Part shown: one piece after another, positions 54,899 through 64,000 of the stretch
How positions within the stretch are numbered: position 1 is the first letter of the stretch
How the letters are laid out: every line of letters begins with the position of its first letter
Origin: Hanleya hanleyi
Lineage: Eukaryota > Mollusca > Polyplacophora > Lepidopleurida > Hanleyidae
Length of the DNA: 64,000 bases
Direction: 5' to 3'
NCBI GenBank assembly: GCA_036873755.1
Contig: JAVTVY010010452.1
Span: 409,948-473,947, forward strand
Program-made: the position numbers and the translations under genes
The notes under the pieces: model-generated
The model's input: the letters and a program-made list of their open reading frames with translations, nothing else
The model's database searches: none
What the model was told of the DNA's origin: nothing

Positions 54899-56205
54899 TC
54901 AGACAGTACTGCATTTAAGCACTGATTTGCCAAAAATACCTGGTAATGGTTTCTTACAATATCTAGCGAAAGTCGACTCTCTCCTCCAGCCTGCAGTTCT
55001 AAGTATAGTATGTAAAGGCACTAAACCTCTGTTAGCAGCACTTACAGAAGCAGAGCGAGTGCTATGAGGAGAAATAATCGACATATCAACTCCTGCTAGA
55101 GACAGTGTACGTTTAACCCATCTGGAGATAGTATCCTTACTAACACCTCAGTAAGGTTTAATAAAAGAAATAAAGAGCTTAGTTACATCTCCTCTGAGTT
55201 GTTTCGTTCTGTTCAAGTACACCTGGATGTAATTAACAACACAAAGTCTTCTATCCACTGGATAGGCTAGGAGTTCAATCTCTCATTGATGATAATTGGG
55301 ACCAGACTGCTTGATAAGATCACCAATTCTAAACACACATAACGACTTACTCACAGTCATATTTCGTATGTCCATTAAATGAATGGTCTGTATTCTTTGC
55401 CCGGTTAGCAAAGTGATCAAAGTCACAGTTTTAAATGTCAGTTCCTTCAAACTTAGAAACTTGGCTGGACCTTTACTTTGTAAGTACTTCAAAACAATAG
55501 TAGTGTCCCATGTGACATTGTATTTCGGCAGGGATGGCCGCATCTGAAAAACTCCCTTCATAAATCTAATCATAAGTGGATGAGACCCAATAGGGTGATT
55601 GTCTATAACGATTACTGTTGACAGTGCCGATCTGGCAGTATTAATGGTACTATAACGGAGCCCCTTTATCAAATAAATGTGTAAGAAAATCAATTTCAAA
55701 TCCCAAAGTGGGATGAACGGGATCGACACTCCTCCGACTGCAAAATTTAGTCCACTTGGTGAGGTATGTTCCATACTGTTTTCGTGTGGATCCCCTCCAG
55801 GGCTGCTGTATGATTGAAATAGCTCTGTCCGAAAGTTCTTTGCCTTGGAGGGATCTCCGGACAAATAACATGCTAACATCCTCATCTTCGTTAGGGGATG
55901 TATCCAGTTGCTGTTGCACGGATGGAGTAGAGTCTGTGACCCTTTGGGAAGTAAAATGGGTTTCCGTATCATCATTCTGAGGAGACGTGCGAACCAGACC
56001 TGTATCGGCCACATGGGTACAATTACAATGGCTTCCGCCATCTCCCTTTCCAGCTTCTGGAGGACCTTTGTGATAAGGCTGAAAGGAGGATATGCATAAT
56101 TAACTTCATGATCCCAACTGATTGAAAAAGCATCGCAAGTAACTGCAGCAGGGTCAGGTTTCCATGAAACATATTTGTCAACTTGGAAGTTAAGTCGAGA
56201 TGCAA
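54899..56205 (-). pseudogene. DIRS C tyrosine recombinase with linker
   Basis: Begins with the DIRS linker (VDKYVSWKPDPAA...AYPPFSLITKVLQKLE) at 56200-56060. The N-terminal domain is in one frame (QGKELSDRAISIIQQPWRGS, TRKQYGTYLTKWTKFC; 56012-55650). After a frame change near 55660 come YSTINTARSALS, FMKGVFQMRP and TLITLLTGQRIQTIHLMDI, with the first catalytic Arg. TGA at 55283-55285 and at 55148-55150 interrupt this frame. HSTR (His 55064-55066, Arg 55055-55057), GWRRESTF and ARYCKKP with the nucleophilic Tyr (54959-54961) follow. All catalytic residues survive. Both TGA codons are compatible with CpG decay of Arg codons. Confidence 0.88.
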
Positions 56206-58159
56206 CAAGCAGCCAGAGGATGCTAGGTCCCCCGCCAAAATGGCAGCAATATTTACAAGCGCAGTCGGTTTCAGAAGATATTCATGAGGATGGCAACAGC
56301 TACTTCACAGGCGTAAGAAGCAGAGGGGTCTTTCCACCTTCTCAGGTTTTGAGATCAACTCCGAATGGCTGACTGAATGTTGATTGCTACTGTAATATAT
56401 TTTCTTTACCATGTAGCATGAAAATTATGTAACCGAAATGCAACCCCAAGAGACAACTCATGGCATATTATCTCCAAACTAAATTTGACAAGAATATGAA
56501 GGCATCCTCAACCTATTGCCCAGAAACCAAATTTAGACTTTGCCACAAGGAGTCACCACCTGTAGGTGCAAGCAGGCAAAACACAATCCCAAATGACATC
56601 TCATGTCATGGTATCGGCATATGAACTTTGAGACTCTGAAGAGGGGTCCTCAAGTTATTGCCGGTACTAGATGCCCACCGGTGTTCATGTTATTTGGGGT
56701 GGGTCACATATGAATACAAAATCTGAGAATAATCTGATGAGCAGTTGCCAAATTATTGCCCGGAAACAAATTTTTCCACCAGGAGACGCCACCTGTAGGC
56801 AGAAGCGGGAAAATACAATCCCAAGGAACATGGTATCGTGGGGACATCTGCATACCAAATTTGAGAAGAATCCGATGAGGGTCCTCAAGTTATTGCCCAG
56901 AAACCAAATTTAGATTTTGACACCAGGTGACGCCACCTCTAGGCGCAAGTCAGTGAAATGCATTATATCAAGCGACATCTTATGTCACGGTACATTCATA
57001 CAAAATTTGAGAAGAATCCGATGGTTAGTTCTCAAGTTATTACCCGGAAACGAATTTGTGATGTTGCCACCAGGTGGCGCCACCTGTGAGTGCAAGTGAG
57101 CGAAAGGCAATCCCAAGCAACAGCTCCTGGCATGGTAAATGCATGCCAAATTTGAGACGAATCCGATGAGCCGCAACGTTTCTCATGTTACCCAGAAAGG
57201 TACATATGTAGGATATTTCAAAGAAATTCGACCAAGTGTTTCTAATTTATCACTTGCAGCATGGAATAATGGAATGAACTCTAGTGGCGCCACCTCCGGG
57301 TGGATTTTGCTGAAACGCATCACCAACGGTGTTTTGTCGCAGGGAATGCATTTACCAAATTTCGAAGAAATCCGACAAATTGTTCGAAAGTTATCGCTCG
57401 CGGAGGATTTGAACAAACATGAACGGACATGCATTAAAGATTGGAACAAGACCCAGTGGCGCCACCTACAGGCGGATCTTGCTGAAACGTAATACCAGCG
57501 ACGTCTTGTCGCAAAGAATGCAGATGCCAAATTTCGGAGGAATCCGACAAAGCATTTAGAGTTATCGCTTACGCAGTATTTGCACGGACATGCACTAAAT
57601 ATTGGAACAAGACCCAGTGGCGCCACCTACAGGCGGATCTTGCTGAAACGTAATACCAACAGACGTCTTGTCGCAAAGAATGCCTATGCCAAATTTCGGA
57701 GGAATCCGACAAAGCATTTAGGAGTTATCGCTTATGAAGCATTTGCACGAACATCCACGGACATGCACTAAAGATTGGAACAAGACCCAGTGGCGCCACC
57801 TACAGGCGGATCTTGCTGAAACATAATACCAACAGACGTCTTGTCGCAAAGAATGCAGATGCCAAATTTCGGAGGAATCCGACAAAGCATTCAGGACTTA
57901 TCGCTTACGAAGTATTTGCACGGACATGCACTAAAGATTGGAACAAGACCCAGTGGCGCCACCTACAGGCGGATCTTGCTGAAACGTAATACCAAGAGAC
58001 GTCTTGTCGCAAAGAATCCAGATGCCAAATTTCAGAGGAATCCGACAAAGCATTTAGAAGTTATTGCTTACAAAGTATTGCACGGACATGTCCGTGCATG
58101 CACGGACACATAGAAGCAAGAACCATTTTAAAGTCCCCGGCCGCGTTGCGGCGGGGGAC
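56206..58159. mobile_element. Tandem-array element E2 (GTCCCCCGC ends) inserted in DIRS C
   Basis: Left GTCCCCCGCC at 56227-56236 and right GGCGGGGGAC at 58150-58159 are inverted, as in E1. The array has at least four 155-165-base units in the second half (TGGCGCCACCTACAGGCGGA, GCTGAAACGTAATACCAA and CCAAATTTCGGAGGAATCCG) at about 57457, 57617, 57790 and 57953, and more diverged units from 56500. A TCCCCGGCCGC...GCGGCGGGGGA hairpin ends it. Insertion falls between the RNase H frame (FDMPSIDLF) and the linker, at an AA/TT step, with ACAA shared by both flanks. Helentron-like insertion between T and T is an inference. Confidence 0.8.
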
Positions 58160-58594
58160 AAAAAGATCAATACTGGGCATGTCAAAAACTTTAACTATTT
58201 TTGAGAAATAGTCTGGGTTAAGTTTCCACTCTTTATTGTCATGCGATAACCATGACTGTCTATCAGCCTCCACATTTTCTTTGGAAGGCAAATACTTTGC
58301 TGAAAGCCAGAGATTACGCTCAATGCTCCATGTCCAAATCAACTTAGCAATATGGAAACAATCTTGTTTTTTACCCCCAAGGCCATTGATGTATGAAACA
58401 GCCGTTGTATTGTCAATTCTAAGCAATATGTGCAGGTCTCTTTTATCAGAGTAAAATGTGTTGAGGGCAAGGTTGGCAGCCAGCAATTCCAGATAATTAA
58501 TGTGTTTGGTTGCTTCTTCAGAGGCCCAATTACCACCTGTAGATTCAGTACCACAAACAGCCCCCCATCCAGTGGTGGAAGCATCAGACTCCAT
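58160..58594 (-). pseudogene. DIRS C RNase H domain
   Basis: MESDASTTGWGAVCG (Asp), HINYLELLAANLAL (Glu), LLRIDNTTAVSYINGLGG (Asp) and LPSKENVEADRQS (Asp), followed by the start of the DIRS linker FDMPSIDLF at 58175. The frame is open across the domain; E2 interrupts it immediately after. A frame change separates it from the RT ORF. Confidence 0.85.
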
Positions 58595-59585
58595 GCAGTG
58601 TCAGTTGCGGATTACTACGATCAACATGTGTAGGATAAAACTTATATTTTTCCATCCACCAGCAGAGATCAGACTGGGCTGCTTCACTAATTGACATTTT
58701 TGCGTCATAATTACCATGTGATTTATTGAGGGCCTGGCCCTTCTCAATGTCCAACTGCCTATAGTACAGAGGGCCATATTCAACTCCTGGAAAATTAGAT
58801 ACCATAATCCCTAATACTTCGGTTACCTGCCGGATTGACACCAGGTCAGAGTGCTCAATGAGTAGTTTACATGCTGCTGCAAGTTTGAGCACTTTATCTG
58901 TAGGTAGAGAAACCGTCATAATGCGGGAATTTAAAATGAACCCTAGAAAGGATATGATCTGAGTTGGAGTGAGCAATGATTTTTCAGGGTGGATAAAAAA
59001 ACCCTAAGTCAGAAAGAAATTTTGCTGTTTTGTGAGTATTGTCAATCCAATCATCAGAGTTGTCGCCCATGATAAGGGAATCATCAATGTAAACTAGCAT
59101 TTCAACACCCGATGATCGAAGCACAGAACACGGGGCCTTCATAAGCTTTGTAAAGGCTCTAGGTGCACAGGCTAAACCATTTGGTAGTGCACAGAATTCA
59201 TAGGGTCCGTTGAAATTCAAATTTAAAATACTTCCTGTGCTCCTTACAGATAGGGACGGAATAGTAAGCGTCCTTCAAATCAATGGATGTGAAAAAACAG
59301 TTTCTTTTCATGAGGCCAATAACATTTTGAATAGTATCTATCTTAAAATGTCTATTCAACATAATCATTGAATTTAGCAAGATTAATCATCCTATAGTTG
59401 CCATCTTTCTTTTTGTGAAGGAAAATGTTTGACAAAAATTCACCCTGCTCACTAGAGGATTTTTCAATTACCCCTTTACTGAGGAGTGAAGATCGAGATT
59501 TCTCTTGCAATGATCTGGCTCTCAATGGCACTAAACTTGGGCTTACATGGAGGACAAGACTGTCTAGGTTGTCTGTATAAATCAA
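58584..59585 (-). pseudogene. DIRS C reverse transcriptase
   Basis: Spread over four frames. 59585-59352 gives VIEKSSSEQGEFLSNIFLHK and KDGNYRMINLAKFND. 59380-59198 gives TSIDLKDAYYSVPICKEHRK (motif A). 59220-58984 gives FCALPNGLACAPRAFTKLMK and MLVYIDDSLIMGD (motif C). 58976-58584 gives ISFLGFILNSRIMTV and the thumb/connection. Catalytic aspartates are intact. The frame changes (three) look like small indels. The protein is distinct from the A and B RTs (NIFLHKKKDGNYR versus FLVPKKD), indicating a different DIRS lineage. Confidence 0.85.
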
Positions 59586-59774
59586 TTTTATAACCAGATA
59601 TGGGAGATAATACCCAAGTGTCTGTGGTTATCTTATTCCACTGTTTCAAGTGATATGCTAAATTTCCAGCTTTGAAATTAATTTTATGAGCAGTATCAAC
59701 TGCATGCATTGTTTGTGAAGAATCAATAAACTCACAACACACCTGCTTACCCGTGGGTGACTGCAGCCTGTGTT

Positions 59775-60428
59775 TTACTGCTTCCCCTCTCCGTCTTTCT
59801 TCTTGAACGTATGATGGGTTTTGTACTGGTTGCTGAAAACGCGGCCTCGGCCTCTGCGGTTCCAAAACCCGTACCGGTGCCCTAAAAAATAACCGGCACC
59901 ATGACCCCATCCTCGCTGATAGGGCCTTAGTTGGAGACTTTGTCCCACTCTGTTGGAGTCTTTAATATAAAAAATCTGTTTGGCCAGGTCGTCCCCAAAC
60001 AAGAATGAGGTGACAGGGGTTTCGTTCCCACATAGAGCTTGATAATATTTATTGAGGTTAGGCCGAATGAGGTCCCTTCGCCTATAATTCATCTCAATAT
60101 TGGCTTGAGCCAGCATGGCCAACGCATCCGTGGACCGTTTAACATTGTTCCGTCTTTCCTCACTGTCAGCTTTAGTTTGCGTCTGTCGCGAGCCTTTTGT
60201 AAGGCTGTCGATCAGAGGAAGCACAGCACACATTGCCTTCAAAATGTCGACCTGTACTTTTTGCATTCGCAGATCACGCGATTTTACGTTGCGGTCGATC
60301 CGCCTCCAAATATCAGGGTTGACTTTTGTTGTCACCATAGTAATGCAGTTCTCTGGCCGATGGTATCGGTCCAGAAGTTCTTTCATTTTCTCGTCCGCCA
60401 TCCAAGTCGGATTCGAGGGATTTGCCAA
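59775..60428 (-). CDS. DIRS C gag, C-terminal ORF
   Basis: 217 residues: ELLDRYHRPENCITMVTTKV, NPDIWRRIDRNVKSRDLRMQ, then helical ALAMLAQANIEMNYRRRDLI, KYYQALC, VTSFLFGDDLAKQI, and a Gly/Arg-rich tail. This layout is widespread as an uncharacterised ORF next to DIRS RTs in invertebrates and is taken as gag. No Cys cluster is seen, unlike A and B. Confidence 0.75.
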   Translation of the reverse strand: MANPSNPTWMADEKMKELLDRYHRPENCITMVTTKVNPDIWRRIDRNVKSRDLRMQKVQVDILKAMCAVLPLIDSLTKGSRQTQTKADSEERRNNVKRSTDALAMLAQANIEMNYRRRDLIRPNLNKYYQALCGNETPVTSFLFGDDLAKQIFYIKDSNRVGQSLQLRPYQRGWGHGAGYFLGHRYGFWNRRGRGRVFSNQYKTHHTFKKKDGEGKQ

Positions 60429-60916
60429 CAGGTTTAGCCTATTTGGTCGGCACGTGGTCTACCTCTAGGGAGGAATCGATAGCTGGGCGCATACTGCCTG
60501 CCAGAGTGCCAGCATCAGGCGGGGATTGACCCTCCACGGTTTCAGACTGCCGTACCATCAAGTCGGTAAGAATCTGCATGCTACCGCTAATGTCCGTCAT
60601 CGCGGACAACATTTCCCCTTGCATAGTTTTGATATCACGTATTTCTGTGTCAGAATCTCATTGTGTTTTAGGGGAACTTTTACACGATTTGGATTTTTCT
60701 GCGGGGCCTTTACCCTTGTCTGAACAGGTCGTTTCTTTAGTCGATGTTTCACTGGATTTATCAGTATGTTTCGCCGAATTGGAAGCTTTAGCTTTCTTCG
60801 GTTTATCACCGTTTTTAGAAAAAAACAGTTTGTGTGAGGTGACTCATATCCGTGTCGGATAAAGAATCAAGGAACAGTGCGTCACTGGTGCCCGCCTTGG
60901 GCTTCTTCCCCGACAT
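60429..60916 (-). pseudogene. DIRS C gag, N-terminal part
   Basis: Starts at ATG 60916 (MSGKKPKAGTSDALFLDSLS). A frame change in an A(7) run near 60826 leads to a Lys/Ser-rich segment (KPKKAKASNSAKHTDKSSE), then GEMLSAMTDISGSMQILTDL. Two more frame breaks precede 60428. Highly charged, probably disordered. Confidence 0.6.
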
Positions 60917-61177
60917 AATGCCAACCGGCACAAAATCTAACCACCACGTGGTGGCTGTGGAAATTTGAACAGGGAAAGTCACAAAACACTCGTGTCGAGT
61001 GCCACCAATTTCCACACGAATTGGCTGTACCAACTACTAAGAATGCCTCTTGATAAGGTGATGTAGTTATAGTCAAATAAATAGAAGAATATTGCCTGAA
61101 ACGGCAGGAAATTTTTTTTCCAGAGCTTGGATAAAACACGTCTAATGCCTGCTAATTTTCTCGTCCGCCATTTTCAC
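60917..61177. other. DIRS C leader
   Basis: Non-coding leader between the gag start and the right terminal repeat. A CCACCACGTGGTGG palindrome lies at 60940-60953. Confidence 0.5.
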
Positions 61178-61244
61178 GCATGACTAGTGGACAACTCTCG
61201 TGCAATCTCATGTGATCCTGTAGTGAACTACAGCGAGGTAGAAT
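61178..61244 (-). repeat. DIRS C right inverted terminal repeat
   Basis: Reverse complement matches the left repeat and, for 38 bases, the second half of the internal complementary region exactly (ACAGCGAGGTAGAA at the outer edge). Confidence 0.88.
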
Positions 61245-61520
61245 GCATGTCAATCCATTGTCAAGGCAGGGTTATGAAGGCGTGTATGTGTAGTCGAGTG
61301 TCAAAGCAGTGTTTGAGAGGATTGTATGTCTAGTCAAGTGTCAAAGCAGGGTTAAGCAGGAGTGTATGTCTGGTCGAGTGTTAAGGAGAAACGTACACAT
61401 AGCTGATTACCAAAGCGGGGTCAGGGAGGATTATGTCCAATCAAGTGTCGAAACAGGATCAGGGAAGAGTATGTTAGTCAAGTGTCAAAGCGGGGTTCGG
61501 GAAGAATGCACAATGATGTA
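61245..61520 (+). repeat. tRNA-SINE tail, continuation after DIRS C
   Basis: About six diverged 45-50-base units (GTCAAAGCAGGGTTAAG...GTATGTCTAGTCAAGT). The unit matches the tail cut at 54395. Confidence 0.75.
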
Positions 61521-61587
61521 TGTCTAGTCGAGGAGGGAGAGGGATATACGATCATTAATAGCGTCTTATCTGCTTATCCCATGAAAG

Positions 61588-61815
61588 TGAGTGAGTGAGT
61601 GATAGGATTTAACGTCGCTTTGAACAATATTTCAGCCATATCACGATAAACCAACTAAGCACCACTCAGCCAAGTTGCATTCCTGTTGCTTCAAAGAATA
61701 AATCTTTGAAGCAACATGGAACCAGACACCCGTCATCCACCCTATATAACTCTGAGGACAAGACACCACATTATCAAGTTCCTGTTGCTTCTCAGCAAAG
61801 TGTATTGAAGCAGAA
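61588..61815 (-). mobile_element. SINE-like dispersed repeat, copy 2
   Basis: GTGAGTGAGTGAGTGATAGG then TTTAACGTCGCTTTGAACAA and a body matching 14439-14718 (CTTCAAAGAATAAATCTTTGAAG). Confidence 0.7.
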
Positions 61816-62424
61816 TTCGCTATCCACTATTGACGGGCGAATAAATAACAATGTTCTTCGAGCTCCAGTTAACATGGTATACACACAGACATACTCGTGT
61901 ACTATGCATGTATGCAATATTGGCTTTTGTATTAGGTAGAATATCTACACTTCATCCCAGCTATAAAGGCAATGGTGATGTTTTGCACAGATTGATTTGG
62001 GAGGGGGGTCAACAATTTATTTGTCTTTCGGGGCATTCCCCCCCCCCCCCCAACCAAAGACTATTTAATCCAGTCCTAATATACTCCAATAGAGCAGTAT
62101 CCATTTTTTCCATTAAAACAGGCTTTATTTGCTCCAAATAGATAGTACAAATGTGAATGTGACCTCAGGATCGGCATATCTGGACAGCCATAAACAATCC
62201 TCTTATCTATTTAATCGAAGTTGTCAATTGATGTTGCAGCACACAGGTGTTTTACCATTGAGTACTGTAATAAAGGATCAAACAAAGCTTCCCGTATGTC
62301 CAAATAGATACATGTATATACATTGATAGATAAAAGCAACATCTTCAGGCCCTTCATCCATCATACGAGTGTGTTGCAAGATTTCAAAATATCCAGATCA
62401 ATGAGATGGCAGTACAAAATCAAC

Positions 62425-62800
62425 ATGAGGCAGCACCTAAAAGGTGCAACAACCCCTCAGCCAAACAGTTTTAGTCAGTGTATATTGGTATACAATGAAT
62501 GGAAAATGCATATGTAAAAGCCTGAAAGATTTGGTTGAATGTAGAAGATGCTTTAGCAGTGGCTTGTAAAAGATTAAAATGTGATAAATTCAGTGGATGA
62601 ATTGGAGAACTATAATAAATAATTTGACATATCAAATGCGGAAAATATGGCGGAAGAACAAAAATATTCTGAACAAAAATGAAAGGCTTCAAGCCATTCT
62701 TGCTTTGAACCCTAATAATAATCTGAACAATAATAAAATTCTTCCGATTTTCAGTGTGAGCCAAGTAATATGGAGTTTTTGATAGGAATACGAAGCTGCA
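62425..62800 (+). repeat. Dispersed repeat R, unsplit copy
   Basis: ATGAGGCAGCACCTAAAAGG through AATATGGCGGAAGAAC and beyond. It shows the empty site of the PLE-containing insertion found at 5009-8109. A related short fragment (GCACCTAAAAGGTGC) is at 18247-18261. Confidence 0.75.
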
Positions 62801-63330
62801 CATCTAAAACCCCTCGGCTCTGGGTGCCAGCCATTCACAATCTATTCAATTTGAACCATACTACTTTGAAAATATCAGGAACATCAAGGAGTCAAGTGAC
62901 AAATATACAGACTATCAAAAAACTTTCAATCAGAAATGGCCACAAAGTTTTCCGTCCAATCAGAGAAACCGGCAGTCATTACTTGTATCTATGATGTATA
63001 CCAAGCATACTGAACACTTGAACAGTATCAAAGGATATATAGATCAATGATTTTACATAAATTAAAAACGGCTGCCAAGGTTTCCATCCAATCAGAGAAA
63101 ACGATTCTGTCATTCATTTTTAGTCTCTTGATGTACTGATGATGTATACAAAGTCTTGCATCAAACACTTGAACAGTACCAGAGGTATAGATTTTGCATA
63201 AATTAAAGATGGCAATCAAGTTTTCCACCTAATCAGAGAAATTGGTTATCATTAATTGTAAGTTTCTTGATGTATCGATGATTTATAGTTTCATATGAAG
63301 CACTAAAATGGTATCAGATATAGATCACTA
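62801..63330. other. Non-coding stretch with weak three-fold repeat
   Basis: Three diverged units share ATGGC...AAGTTTTCC(G/A)(T/C)C(C/T)AATCAGAGAAA and TTGATGTA at about 62935, 63065 and 63210. No gene. Confidence 0.5.
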
Positions 63331-63334
63331 CCCT

Positions 63335-63780
63335 TACAGACTTGAGGTGTACACCTCAAGTTGAGGTGTAGTCGAGGTGTACCTGAGGTGTACACCTCAA
63401 CTTGAGGTGTAGTTGAGGTGTACCTGAGGTGTACACCTCATTTTCTTTTTCAAGGTGTATACACCTCAAGTACACCTCATGGACTTTGAAAAATATTTTA
63501 TAATTTACCTACACCTCAGCACACCTTTATGAACTTGCCAAAAATATAGCCCTTCCCAACACCTCAAGTACACCTCATGGACTTTGTCAAAATATACGTG
63601 TAATCTACCTACACCTCAAGTACACCTCATGGACTTCGTCAAAATAGATACATGTATGTTATATACTACACCTCAAGTACACCTTATGGACTTTGCCAAA
63701 CTATGCATGTACCTCAAGTACACCTCTGGGACTGTCAAAATATACTTGTAATTTTTGTACACCTCAAGTTTACCTTGGCT
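63335..63780. repeat. Palindrome-rich minisatellite
   Basis: The left part is dense in TTGAGGTGTACACCTCAA, a perfect 18-bp palindrome, and variants. The right part is a ~55-base unit with CACCTCAAGTACACCTCATG and GACTTTG(T/C)CAAAATATA. The 63335-63440 portion could form alternating hairpins. Confidence 0.9.
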
Positions 63781-64000
63781 TCCATACAGATTTCACTGCC
63801 CATCAACATGATCAACTAAATGTTTTATTTATATTTTAAAGTACATTTCTTAGTTCATTTAAGCGCTATATTTTAAAATAAATCAATAAATGGGTTGGCT
63901 AACTGTAAATCTCATACACCCTCTATGAATAAAAGAACCACTTGACAGGTCATACCTTGTTTTGCAGTTTACAATACATAAAATCTACTTCTGCTATTTC

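Larger units (their letters stand above)
54396..61244 (-). mobile_element. DIRS-type YR retrotransposon C with complete terminal geometry
   Basis: Minus-strand gag (60916-59775), RT (59585-58584), RNase H (58594-58160) and tyrosine recombinase (about 56205-54899), interrupted by tandem-array element E2. Inverted terminal repeats lie at 54396-54505 and 61178-61244. An internal complementary region at 54579-54697 joins complements of both outer edges. AAT is present at both ends (54396-54398, 61242-61244), and no target duplication is seen, as expected for YR integration. Coding regions contain several frameshifts and two TGA codons. Confidence 0.9.

Overview
This is a repeat-dominated eukaryotic (metazoan) window. 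No bacterial-type operons, rRNA or functional tRNA genes were seen. Dispersed copies of a repeat with a (GAGT)n end followed by a TTTAACGTCGC...CAATATTTCAGC body, which I associate with mollusc genomes, suggest a marine mollusc or another lophotrochozoan. The species cannot be named from the sequence. Almost every recognisable protein belongs to a transposable element (TE). The best host-gene evidence is a single 96-bp exon at 48554-48649 on the minus strand, with good splice sites at both ends.

Layout: (1) 1-3961, minus strand: DIRS-type tyrosine-recombinase (YR) retrotransposon A, cut by the window edge, with a nearly intact reverse transcriptase and 17 exact copies of CCGGAAGC. (2) 4856-8222: a dispersed repeat split by a Penelope-like element (PLE). 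The PLE has an upstream GIY-YIG tail, a junction with a hammerhead-like fold, and a downstream reverse transcriptase. (3) 8291-10232: a non-autonomous Tc1/mariner-like element; then a ~31-bp minisatellite; then a piggyBac-type element at 11235-12309. (4) 12.3-17.8 kb: low-information DNA with SINE copies and short tandem repeats. (5) 17819-22741: a PIF/Harbinger-like terminal-inverted-repeat (TIR) element; 23034-24023: a hAT-like element carrying a zinc-finger open reading frame (ORF); then a diverged tandem array, a piggyBac transposase fragment and a 2.2-2.5 kb tandem duplication (27.3-32.2 kb). (6) 33.0-39.1 kb, minus: DIRS element B, inactivated, with a 658-bp direct-repeat element inserted in its RT. 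(7) 39637-42042: a second Tc1/mariner-like element; then foldbacks and a tandem-array element with GTCCCCCGC ends (45.1-46.6 kb). (8) 49.6-51.65 kb: 3' part of a non-LTR retrotransposon with RNase H; 51928-53934: an element with ~400-bp TIRs. (9) 54199-61520: a tRNA-derived SINE interrupted by DIRS element C, which is itself interrupted by a second GTCCCCCGC tandem-array element. (10) 61.6-64 kb: another SINE copy, an unsplit copy of the repeat that the PLE broke, and a palindromic minisatellite.

The elements form readable nesting series: SINE, then DIRS C, then tandem-array element; dispersed repeat, then PLE; tandem duplication, then hAT MITE; DIRS B, then direct-repeat element. The most unusual signals are the CCGGAAGC clustering in DIRS A, the complete DIRS terminal and internal-complementary geometry of element C, and the two tandem-array elements that share ends but carry unrelated arrays.
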